From CAWDMC01 sp963803295 (GTDB lineage Bacteria; Acidobacteriota; Terriglobia; UBA7540), in contig CAWDMC010000009.1 of assembly GCA_963803295.1 (NCBI GenBank), forward strand, positions 124,001 through 188,000: a stretch of 64,000 nt of DNA, in the 5' to 3' direction. Both the position numbers and the translations under genes were made by a program. Shown here piece after piece: positions 23,503 through 31,390 of this stretch (its first letter is position 1; every line of letters begins with the position of its first letter). The notes under the pieces are model-generated. The model saw only the letters and a program-made list of their open reading frames with translations. It searched no databases and was not told where the DNA came from.

Positions 23503-25035
23503 ATGAGTGACTACAACTTCTTAATGGAAAGCCGTTTGTCCCAGGCACAAATGCAGGTGGTGAACTACCTCAGCCGCACCGCCGCCAGCCAGGGACTGAA
23601 TCTCTATCTGGTGGGCGGAGCGGTTCGCGACCTGATCCAAGGTCAACAGACTATCCGAGGGCTCGATTTTGTCGTTGAGGGTAGCACGCAGCGACTGTTG
23701 CGGCAGATTGAAAATCCCGAGACGCCACGGAATGGGCTGCCGGGTGAGACGACCGTTCCTCAGCCGCCAGCGCCCGAAATCGCAGAGATCAAGACCGACA
23801 CGCGCCTGGGAACTCTCAGGATGCGTTTCCGCAATGGGGTGCGAGCCGAAATAGCTTCCGCTCGCGCCGAGGTCTTTTCGAGGCCCGGCAGTCTGGCCCA
23901 CACATCCCCGGCCATGATTTTCGACGATCTCAAGCGCCGAGACTTCTCCGTAAATGCCATGGCTGTCTCACTCCATCCCAACTCGCGAGGATTGCTGCTG
24001 GATCCTACCAACGGCTCCGCTGACATTGACCGCCGCGAATTCCGCATCTTGCATTCGCGAAGCTTTGTCGAAGACCCCTCGCGCCTTTACCGGCTGGTGC
24101 GCCTTGGTTTGCGTCTCGATTTTAGGCCGGATGAACGGACTCGAGCGGCTTTCGACTTGGCGCTGGAGAACCGGCTCTGGGAGCAGATGGCGCCGGAGTA
24201 TCGTGGCTTGGAACTGCGGGCAATCCTCGATGAAGAGAATCCGGGTCGAGTGCTCAGGGCTCTTGCCGACCAGAAATTGCTGGCGGGGCTGGATCAGAAG
24301 CTCGCCACCGGGAAAATTGCCTACGACCAATTTGGCAAGATAAGGAATGCGATCAAGGCAGTTCCGGACGCTGACCCGTTGTTACTGCACTTTCACTCAC
24401 TTGTGGAGAAACTGGATACCACCGACCGAAAGCGTCTGGCTCGACTCGTGCTTTCCGATGGTAACGAGGTGAAGTTAGCGCTCAGCCTCAGTCATGACGC
24501 CCAGGCACTCGCGCGGGCAGTCTCGGGTTCGAAGGCTTCCAAACCGAGCACGGCCTACGCCCTTCTTTCCGGAAAGCCGCTTTCTATGCTCGTCTATCTT
24601 CTCGTGCACGCTCCCCAGGTAAACGTGCAAAAGCGAGTGAAGGACTTTCTCACCCGGGTTCCGCAGATCCGAGCGACCCTGCCTCGGTCGGAGTTGCTGG
24701 CCTTGGGACTGCCCCCCGGTCCCAAATTCGACAAAGTGATGGAAAAGATCTTCCTGGACGAACTTGATGGCAAACTGAAGACTCCTCAGCAGATCACCAA
24801 AGCCCTGATAGATCTCTCAGGCGTGAAACCCTCCCCGCCCGTAACCTCCGCCAAGCCAGGTAGCGCCGGCAAGCCCGCCAAGGCCGGGAAGGCCACACCC
24901 AGCAAGAACGCGCTGTCGCCGGTAACCGGGAAGTCGCCCAGAAAACACGCGAGACAAGCCGCAGCCGGTCCGTCGGCTTCCGCTCACGCCGGCGGCGATA
25001 AGGGTGGCAAGAAGCGTTCTCTTCAGGGTCGCTAG
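23503..25035 (+). CDS. CCA-adding/poly(A) polymerase family nucleotidyltransferase
   Basis: A 510-residue class II nucleotidyltransferase. The head contains LYLVGGAVRDLIQG (about residues 34-47) and the RRDFSVNAMAVSL motif B (about 146-158), followed by the RNA-binding motif SRLYRLVRLGLRLDF. The catalytic acidic pair normally reads DxD (as in RDLDF), but here it is RGLDF, with Gly53 in place of the first Asp and Asp55 kept. This might weaken or alter catalysis. The C-terminal half carries helical PcnB-like segments and ends in a 90-residue Lys/Pro/Ala-rich tail, probably disordered and RNA-binding. Whether it builds CCA ends or acts otherwise cannot be told. It follows xerD by about 60 bases on the same strand. 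Confidence 0.78.
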   Translation: MSDYNFLMESRLSQAQMQVVNYLSRTAASQGLNLYLVGGAVRDLIQGQQTIRGLDFVVEGSTQRLLRQIENPETPRNGLPGETTVPQPPAPEIAEIKTDTRLGTLRMRFRNGVRAEIASARAEVFSRPGSLAHTSPAMIFDDLKRRDFSVNAMAVSLHPNSRGLLLDPTNGSADIDRREFRILHSRSFVEDPSRLYRLVRLGLRLDFRPDERTRAAFDLALENRLWEQMAPEYRGLELRAILDEENPGRVLRALADQKLLAGLDQKLATGKIAYDQFGKIRNAIKAVPDADPLLLHFHSLVEKLDTTDRKRLARLVLSDGNEVKLALSLSHDAQALARAVSGSKASKPSTAYALLSGKPLSMLVYLLVHAPQVNVQKRVKDFLTRVPQIRATLPRSELLALGLPPGPKFDKVMEKIFLDELDGKLKTPQQITKALIDLSGVKPSPPVTSAKPGSAGKPAKAGKATPSKNALSPVTGKSPRKHARQAAAGPSASAHAGGDKGGKKRSLQGR

Positions 25036-25112
25036 GGTTCACCAAGCCGGTCGCGAAAGTACAGGGAAAAGTCAGAACTCTCGGACCTTCAATGCTGAAC
25101 AGGGGGGAACTG

Positions 25113-25895
25113 TCACCTTTCTGGGCGGAAGAGACGGGCTGTGACGCGCAGGACCACGCTGCGAGGCAGGAAGCGTTGGAAAAAAAGCGTAGCCTTATTG
25201 AGGAAGCGCGGCACTACGAGACCGCTGCCCCGATCGAGTTGGCGCAAGGCGTCGCGGACGACCTCTCCAGCAGGCTGCAGTCCTCCTGGCATCGACCGGC
25301 GGCCGTATTGGCCGGCCTCGAAGAAGTTGGTTGCCGTACCCCCCGGACAAATGGTCACCACCACTAGGGCCGTGCCTCGCAATTCCTCCGCCAGAGCCAT
25401 GGAAAAATTTGTCACAAAGGCCTTAGTCGCCGCGTAGACCGCGGTGTAGGGGACTGGCTGAAAGCAGGCGGTCGAGGAGACGTTGACGATGGCGCCACGC
25501 TGTCTTGCCAGCATGGGTTCGAGCAGCAAATAGCTAAGATCGATCAGCGCCAGGGTATTGAGATGGAGCATCTGGTGGTATCGCTCAAGTGGGACTGATA
25601 GCAATTCCCCTTGAGCGCCGAAGCCGGCATCATTCACTAGTAAGTCTATCTCGATCTGCTTGGCCTTCAGGGTGCGCACCACGGTTTCAGCGGCCCCGGG
25701 AAGACTTAGATCAGCTCGCAGCACTTCTGCCCGAATGCCGTCGCGCGAGACGAGTTCGGAGACCAGGTTCTTGAGCCTCTCCTCGTTCCGGGCGACCAGA
25801 ACCAGATTGTGTCGACGCGCCGACAACGCTCGTGCAAAGGCTTCTCCAATGCCGCTGGAGGCTCCGGTAACCAGGGCGAACGATAGGGATGTCAT
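25113..25895 (-). CDS. Short-chain dehydrogenase/reductase (SDR, DltE-like)
   Basis: About 260 residues. The NAD(P)-binding motif TGASSGIGEAFARAL lies at residues 9-23, the NAG-type motif is NDAGFG near 85, the catalytic Ser is in VNVSSTA, and Tyr/Lys are in YAATKAFV near 154-158. An ARNEERL motif after the second strand suggests NADP preference. The C-terminal hydrophobic/basic tail (LNKATLFFQRFLPRS) resembles membrane-associated SDRs of the DltE group. The ATG at 25895 is chosen because GGAGAGGTCT precedes it; a frame reaching 25931 adds a poor leader. The substrate is unknown. It lies downstream of the PfkB-like gene on the same strand, with about 40 bases between them. Confidence 0.85.
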   Translation of the reverse strand: MTSLSFALVTGASSGIGEAFARALSARRHNLVLVARNEERLKNLVSELVSRDGIRAEVLRADLSLPGAAETVVRTLKAKQIEIDLLVNDAGFGAQGELLSVPLERYHQMLHLNTLALIDLSYLLLEPMLARQRGAIVNVSSTACFQPVPYTAVYAATKAFVTNFSMALAEELRGTALVVVTICPGGTATNFFEAGQYGRRSMPGGLQPAGEVVRDALRQLDRGSGLVVPRFLNKATLFFQRFLPRSVVLRVTARLFRPER

Positions 25896-25937
25896 AGACC
25901 TCTCCGCTGCAGCTAGCCGGCATTTGGGCAAGGCTGG

Positions 25938-26942
25938 CTACTGAGATGCGCGACGCTGATAATCCCGGTTGACATGGCGTTCGCCTACGGATATCAGCTT
26001 CTCGGCCTCGGCCCGGCTACGGATCCCCCCACGGGCGCCTAGCGCCGTGCAGTTCAGGCCCGCCATGGCATTAGCGAACTCCAGCCTTTTCTCCATGGGC
26101 CAATCCTTTACCAGACCATAGAGGAAGGCTCCGTGGAACACATCGCCCGCGCCTGTCGTATCGAGTGTCTCCACCACAAACCCGGGCGAATAAAGGAAGC
26201 GTCCGTCAGAATACATCAGTGCACCGTCCCGCCCCAGAGTCATACCGGGTGCCCGAATGCCGTACTCCCGCGCCATATACTCCAGGACCCGGAAAGGGTC
26301 GGGATCGCCCGTCACGGCCGGCAAGAAATTTGCAGAGGCAATCAGATAATCAATATACGGGAATAGTTTTTCAACCTCCTTGTAGACAGTGTCAAGGTCA
26401 GCTACCACGGGAATTCCAGCCTCAGCGGCCCATTTTGCCGCTTGGACCGACGCCTCGACATCGCACCCGTCCAGATGTACTGCTCGCGCCCCGTCAATTG
26501 CCTCAGGGCGGACCTCGCCAGGCTCTAACGTAAGACGTGAATCGCGGTCCCAGAATACTGTGCGCTCACCCGTCTTCTGGTCGACGATTATCGAACCGAA
26601 CTGGGTCGTCGCGCCCTTGACGACGAGCGTATGGCGGAGGTCAATGCCCTCGCGCCGCAGGCTGTCAAGCTGGAACCGGCCCGCCGGGTCGTCCCCCAGT
26701 TTTCCGATGTACCTCGCCTTGAGACCGAGTCGTTGGCAGGTTACCATTGCGGTGGCCATTTGCCCACCTGCTTCGTATGAGGTTGAAGTGACCCGCTCTT
26801 TCCCACCCAGGGGAGGGAACTCGCGAACAACCATTACCGTATCGGTAGCGTTCAAGCCCAGTCCAACTACATCCGCCTCTTGCCTTCCAGTCCTCGCGAC
26901 TTCTCGGCTGCTTCGCTTCATGGCAGCTGCTGATTTTCTCAC
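25938..26942 (-). CDS. PfkB-family carbohydrate kinase
   Basis: About 334 residues of the ribokinase superfamily. Signatures are VVGLGLNATDTVMVV, EAGGQMATAMVTCQRLG (substrate and Gly-Gly hinge), VHLDGCDVEASVQAA, and the catalytic TTGAGDVFHGAFLYGL near the C-terminus. The start is uncertain: GTG 26942 has a G-rich ribosome binding site (GGGGGG) about 7 bases upstream, and ATG 26921 is the alternative. The open frame runs further upstream to 27152 but that part lacks family similarity. Substrate is unknown; ribose, fructose and adenosine kinases all share these motifs. The SDR gene follows on the same strand. Confidence 0.8.
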   Translation of the reverse strand: MRKSAAAMKRSSREVARTGRQEADVVGLGLNATDTVMVVREFPPLGGKERVTSTSYEAGGQMATAMVTCQRLGLKARYIGKLGDDPAGRFQLDSLRREGIDLRHTLVVKGATTQFGSIIVDQKTGERTVFWDRDSRLTLEPGEVRPEAIDGARAVHLDGCDVEASVQAAKWAAEAGIPVVADLDTVYKEVEKLFPYIDYLIASANFLPAVTGDPDPFRVLEYMAREYGIRAPGMTLGRDGALMYSDGRFLYSPGFVVETLDTTGAGDVFHGAFLYGLVKDWPMEKRLEFANAMAGLNCTALGARGGIRSRAEAEKLISVGERHVNRDYQRRASQ

Positions 26943-27293
26943 TTGCCATCCCCCCAGGAAGTCTCCTGCGATCTGGGCCGGTGCGATTCTAGAAGTTCCG
27001 GCGGCGGCAGGGAAGGGAAGACGATACCGCTCGACCGGGCCCCGTGGCAACACGAATTTGCTTCGCTGGCCGGGCGAGGCTCGATTTCCCTCACAGGCAC
27101 GTCTGATAATATTCTGGGACCGGGAAACAAGTTTACATAATCTGTTTTTCACATTCTACAGTTGATTTCCCACAGGCGTCGCTAAAAAATGCAAAAATGC
27201 CAACATCGGGGCGTCGCCGCCGGATCACCGGTTGCTTTTTTGCTTTTCCGGCTGTTAGCCTTGTGCTAACCTTAAGGCGGTCGTCTACCTCCG

Positions 27294-28049
27294 ATGCCCC
27301 TGCGCGAAACCGAAGCCATCGTTCTCAGAACATTCCAGCTGGGGGAAGCCGACAAGATTGTTTCGCTTTTTACCCGCCAACTTGGGCGTTTGAGGGGAGT
27401 CGCGGCAGGGGCCCGACGTTCCAAGAGCCGTTATGGCGGAATGCTTGAGCCGCTCACCTACCTTCGGGTTTGGTTCTTTGAGCGCGAAAACCGCGACCTT
27501 GTCCGGCTGAATTCGGTCGAACTCGTCGAGTCGTTCTTCGTGATGCAGAAGGATTACCGGGTGCAGGTTGCGGCGCAGTACGTTGCTGAGGTTTGCGAGC
27601 GTCTGCTGCCAGAGCGGCAGCTTGACGAACGCGCGTTCCGATTGCTTTTGGCGGTGCTCCGCGGCTTTAAAGCCTCGGAGAATGTTGAGCTTCCCCTTCT
27701 CTATTTCAACTATTGGATGCTTCGCTTGGAGGGTTTTCTGCCCGATCTCGAGCGTTGCGCTTCCTGCAGCCGGGACCTACGCGAAGAAGCAGCACATTAC
27801 GGGAGGGGATCGGAAGGCTTGTTTTGTTCAAACTGTCGTTCGACCGTGGTTGGAACGCGAAAAGCGCTGTCGGTTGAGTCTCGTGCCCTAGCCAGCCGAT
27901 TGCGCCAATCACCGCTAGAACGATTGCTTATGGACAAAGCCCTCATAGCCCTGCCTTGGTCGATTGAGGCACGCCGTTTCTTCGAGGAACTGGTGGAGAC
28001 CCACGCCGAGAAGAAACTCAACACCAGAACCGTCCTCGATCAGTTTTGA
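27294..28049 (+). CDS. recO: DNA repair protein RecO
   Basis: A 251-residue recombination mediator. The OB-fold N-terminal domain starts MPLRETEAIVLRTFQLGEAD, with SLFTRQLGRLRGVAAGARRS, a typical RecO opening. The helical middle part contains LLPERQLDERAFRLL. A zinc-binding pair of CxxC motifs is visible: CASCSRDL near residue 157 and FCSNCRS near 178. RecO works with RecF/RecR to load RecA on SSB-coated DNA. Length is normal. The glyQ-glyS pair follows about 57 bases downstream on the same strand. Confidence 0.9.
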   Translation: MPLRETEAIVLRTFQLGEADKIVSLFTRQLGRLRGVAAGARRSKSRYGGMLEPLTYLRVWFFERENRDLVRLNSVELVESFFVMQKDYRVQVAAQYVAEVCERLLPERQLDERAFRLLLAVLRGFKASENVELPLLYFNYWMLRLEGFLPDLERCASCSRDLREEAAHYGRGSEGLFCSNCRSTVVGTRKALSVESRALASRLRQSPLERLLMDKALIALPWSIEARRFFEELVETHAEKKLNTRTVLDQF

Positions 28050-28106
28050 GAGTTGGGCTCGTTAACCCCATCCACTGACAGCCACTGAACTATTTCGATC
28101 TCGGAC

Positions 28107-29072
28107 ATGAAGAAACAATCATTCATCACATTAACTTTTCAGGATATGATACTGAGGCTTAGCAAGTTCTGGGCTGACAAAGGCTGCGTTCTCGCTTTTC
28201 CTTATGACCTTGAGGTAGGCGCTGGAACTATGGCTCCGGAGACCTTTTTGCGTGTTCTGGGACCGCAGCCCTGGAGCGTCGCTTACGTCCAGCCCTCCCG
28301 GCGCCCTGCGGACGGTCGCTACGGCGAGAATCCCAATCGGCTGCTCAAACACACACAGATGCAAGTAATTCTCAAGCCCCCGCCAACGGATATCCAGAAC
28401 CTGTATCTCGAAAGTCTGGGTGAAATTGGCATTTCTGTCGCCGATCACGACATACGTTTCGAGGAAGATAACTGGGAAGCTCCCACCCTGGGCGCTTGGG
28501 GTATCGGATGGCAAGTGATGCTGGACGGCCTTGAAATTACGCAATTCACCTATTTCCAGCAGTGTGGGGGCATCGAGCTCGAACCAATCAGTGCTGAGAT
28601 CACGTATGGTCTGGAACGTATCGCCGCGTTTCTTCAGAATGTTAACAATGTTTTTGAGATTCGATGGAATAAGCTACTGACATACGGAGACTTGAGGCTT
28701 TCCGAAGAGTTGGAGCTTTCAGTCTATGATTTCGAGAGTGCTTCACGTGAAACATTGCGGGGCGTGTTTGACCTACATGAGGATGAGGCGCTGAGGCTAT
28801 TGGCAACTTACGATCCGGAGGCCGCCGAGAAGCAGCGCCGTCGCTTTCCCCTGCGGAAGATCTACGAATTGTGCCTGAAGTGTTCGCACCTCTTCAATAT
28901 TCTCGATGCCAGAGGTGCGATCAGTGTTACCGAACGCGTCACCTTGATCGCGCGCATCCGCAAGATTGCCGTCGAGGTAGCAAGAATCTACGTGGCGCGC
29001 CTTGAAACTAGCGAGCCCACGGACGCGGTGCTGCCGGTGAGCAACATCAAAGCGGAGGAGGTGGCCCTGTGA
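28107..29072 (+). CDS. glyQ: Glycine--tRNA ligase alpha subunit
   Basis: A 321-residue catalytic subunit of the bacterial heterotetrameric glycyl-tRNA synthetase. Recognisable blocks are LTFQDMILRLSKFWADKGC and PYDLEVGAGTMAPETFLRVLGP near the start, YVQPSRRPADGRYGENPNRL, and DNWEAPTLGAWGIGWQVML with LDGLEITQFTYFQQCGG. It aminoacylates tRNA-Gly together with GlyS, the product of the next gene. The stop overlaps the GTG start of glyS (GTGA at 29069-29072), so the two subunits are translationally coupled, as expected for a fixed stoichiometry. Length is a little above the usual 290-310. Confidence 0.95.
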   Translation: MKKQSFITLTFQDMILRLSKFWADKGCVLAFPYDLEVGAGTMAPETFLRVLGPQPWSVAYVQPSRRPADGRYGENPNRLLKHTQMQVILKPPPTDIQNLYLESLGEIGISVADHDIRFEEDNWEAPTLGAWGIGWQVMLDGLEITQFTYFQQCGGIELEPISAEITYGLERIAAFLQNVNNVFEIRWNKLLTYGDLRLSEELELSVYDFESASRETLRGVFDLHEDEALRLLATYDPEAAEKQRRRFPLRKIYELCLKCSHLFNILDARGAISVTERVTLIARIRKIAVEVARIYVARLETSEPTDAVLPVSNIKAEEVAL

Positions 29073-31270
29073 AGCCAGCCACATCTCCTCTTTTGCTCGA
29101 AGTGGGTTGTGAGGAGATTCCCGCCCGTTTCCTTTGGGACGCACAGAGGCAACTTGGCGAGCGGTTGAACACAGCGCTTCGGGAGGCACGTTTGGGCACG
29201 ATCACCGATTCTCAAACCTTTTCCACGCCGAGACGCCTTACCGCCTTTGTGCCGGCATTGCTAACTACCCAACCGGATCGGAGAGAGGAAGTGCTGGGCC
29301 CGCCCGCTCGGATCGCTTTCGACCAGGACGGCAATACGACTGGCGTCGCGCAGAGTTTTGCTGCCAAGAACAATGCCGGCGTGCCTGATCTCGTGCGAGT
29401 AACTACCGCCAAAGGCGATTACCTGGCAATCAGAAGGATCGTACCAGGCCGCCCCGCGTCTGAACTGTTGCCCCAGATTCTTGCGGAGGTGGTGACAGGC
29501 ATAAACTTTCCCAAGAGCATGTACTGGACTGCCAAGTCGGGCCCACGATTCGTGCGGCCCATCCGCTGGATCCTCGCCCTGTTTGGACAGGGGAAGTTGG
29601 CTGCGGTGATTTCCTTCGAGATCGCGGGGGTGCAATCGTCGAACGTGACCTACGGCCATCGCTTGAATGGGCGAAAGGGAACAGCAGTACGGAGTTTCAC
29701 CCAGTACCGGTCGGTTCTGGTCAGACGCCGCGTGGAGATCGACCGTGAGACCCGGCGGCAATCGGTTAGGCGCGATATTAAAGTATTACTTGATAATAGT
29801 TCGTCAAGCGCCATAGAAGATAGAGATCTAGAAGAATGGCTTGTGAACTCGACTGAGTGGCCTCACGCCCTGCCCGGAAGCTTCGAGGAGCGCTTTCTTA
29901 GGCTCCCACGGGAGATCCTCATCACCGTGATGCGCGACCACCAAAAATATTTTGCCGTGGAAGGCTCCGATGGAAAATTACAGCCGCGGTTCATTGCTGT
30001 CCTCAATGTGGACGGCGATCCCAAAGGCCTGATCCGCGCTGGACACGAGCGGGTTCTCACGGCGCGCTTTTCGGATGCAGAATTCTTCTGGAATGCCGAC
30101 CAGAAGATCCCGCTCGCGGAGCGGCGGCCGATGCTGGAAAAGGTCACCTACCAAGTCAAGCTTGGCAGCTACGGCGATAAAGTTCGGCGGATGGGAGTGA
30201 TCGCCGAGAAGATTTGCTTCTTCCTCGCTGGACTCGCTGGCCAAAGCAATCTGGCTGGCGAGCAAACCGATCACGTACTGCGCGCGATTCAACTCGCCAA
30301 GTGCGATCTGACCACCCAGATGGTCCAGGAGTTTACCGAACTGCAAGGGATTGTCGGTGGCTTGTACGCTGCCGCCCAGGGCGAGCCTCAGGAAGTCGCG
30401 GCCGCCATTTACGACCAATACAAGCCCGTGAACATGGAGGATTCTCTCCCGCGCGGGATGGTCGGTGCTGTGGTTTCTCTCGCTGAAAAGATCGATGGGG
30501 TGGCTGGCGGATTTGCCGCCGGACTGGCACCGACAGGCTCAAGCGATCCCTTTGCCTTGCGGCGGGCAGGGAATGGAATCATAAAGATCATTTTGGAATA
30601 CCCACTTCCGGTCGGGCTTGACCTTGCGCTCAAGGACGCCGTGGAGATTTTGAGGAGTGACGGCATCAGTGTCGCTCCACATGTCGCCGACGATCTTGAA
30701 GGGTTCATGCGTGACCGGCTAGGCCACTACTTGGAGAACGTACTCAATCTGCGGCATGACACCGTCCGAGCGGTTCGCAAGGCGAAGTGGGCCTTATTCG
30801 AGCCCGTCAAGCAGATGGCGTGCGCCGTCGCCCTGGAGAAGATCCGGCTCAGCGGGGATTTCCTCAGCTTGTCGCGGTCGGCGAACCGCACCAGGAACAT
30901 CCTTCAGAAGTCGGCCAAGGCCTCGGATTGGCAAGGTGGAAAGCTTGAAACAGAACGGCTTGAAGCGGGACCGGAGCTCGATCTATACGACGCTTACAAA
31001 CGGGTGAGAGAGCAATGGGATAATCGCCGCGCCGCCGGGGACTATAATGGCGCCTTTGAATCTATCGCCAGTCTGCGCCCGCAAGTGGACCTGTTTTTCG
31101 ACAGGATACTGGTAATGGCGGAGGATCCGGAGATTCGCAGGAATCGGCTGCAGCTCCTGCTCGAACTCGATAGGCTCTTCCGGGAAGACGCCGATTTGTC
31201 GGAGATTGAAGCACCGCAGGTGAGCGATGTCGACACGCCGACATTAGAGACGGCGACCAGTGGCAGGTGA
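29069..31270 (+). CDS. glyS: Glycine--tRNA ligase beta subunit
   Basis: A 733-residue tRNA-binding subunit. The start LLLEVGCEEIPARFL is classic GlyS; the start codon is a GTG that overlaps the glyQ stop. Other conserved segments are YWTAKSGPRFVRPIRWILAL, REILITVMRDHQKYF, RFSDAEFFWNADQKIPL, the HD-like TDHVLRAIQLAKCDLTTQMV, and ADPFALRRAGNGIIKI-like text at 30546-30590. The C-terminal anticodon-binding region contains FFDRILVMAEDPEIRRNRL. The stretch coded at 29770-29830 is more AT-rich than its surroundings (KVLLDNSSSSAIEDRD) but stays in frame in a region known to vary. Confidence 0.93.
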   Translation: MKPATSPLLLEVGCEEIPARFLWDAQRQLGERLNTALREARLGTITDSQTFSTPRRLTAFVPALLTTQPDRREEVLGPPARIAFDQDGNTTGVAQSFAAKNNAGVPDLVRVTTAKGDYLAIRRIVPGRPASELLPQILAEVVTGINFPKSMYWTAKSGPRFVRPIRWILALFGQGKLAAVISFEIAGVQSSNVTYGHRLNGRKGTAVRSFTQYRSVLVRRRVEIDRETRRQSVRRDIKVLLDNSSSSAIEDRDLEEWLVNSTEWPHALPGSFEERFLRLPREILITVMRDHQKYFAVEGSDGKLQPRFIAVLNVDGDPKGLIRAGHERVLTARFSDAEFFWNADQKIPLAERRPMLEKVTYQVKLGSYGDKVRRMGVIAEKICFFLAGLAGQSNLAGEQTDHVLRAIQLAKCDLTTQMVQEFTELQGIVGGLYAAAQGEPQEVAAAIYDQYKPVNMEDSLPRGMVGAVVSLAEKIDGVAGGFAAGLAPTGSSDPFALRRAGNGIIKIILEYPLPVGLDLALKDAVEILRSDGISVAPHVADDLEGFMRDRLGHYLENVLNLRHDTVRAVRKAKWALFEPVKQMACAVALEKIRLSGDFLSLSRSANRTRNILQKSAKASDWQGGKLETERLEAGPELDLYDAYKRVREQWDNRRAAGDYNGAFESIASLRPQVDLFFDRILVMAEDPEIRRNRLQLLLELDRLFREDADLSEIEAPQVSDVDTPTLETATSGR

Positions 31271-31390
31271 GGAGTTTTAAGTAGCAACCCCGATTTGAGG
31301 TCAGCAGATCGTCCCTAGTTCGGGGCCATAGGGTCGCGAGATCCGCGGACATTTTATCTTGAAGATCATCGTTAAAGGAGAGAGTACAGT

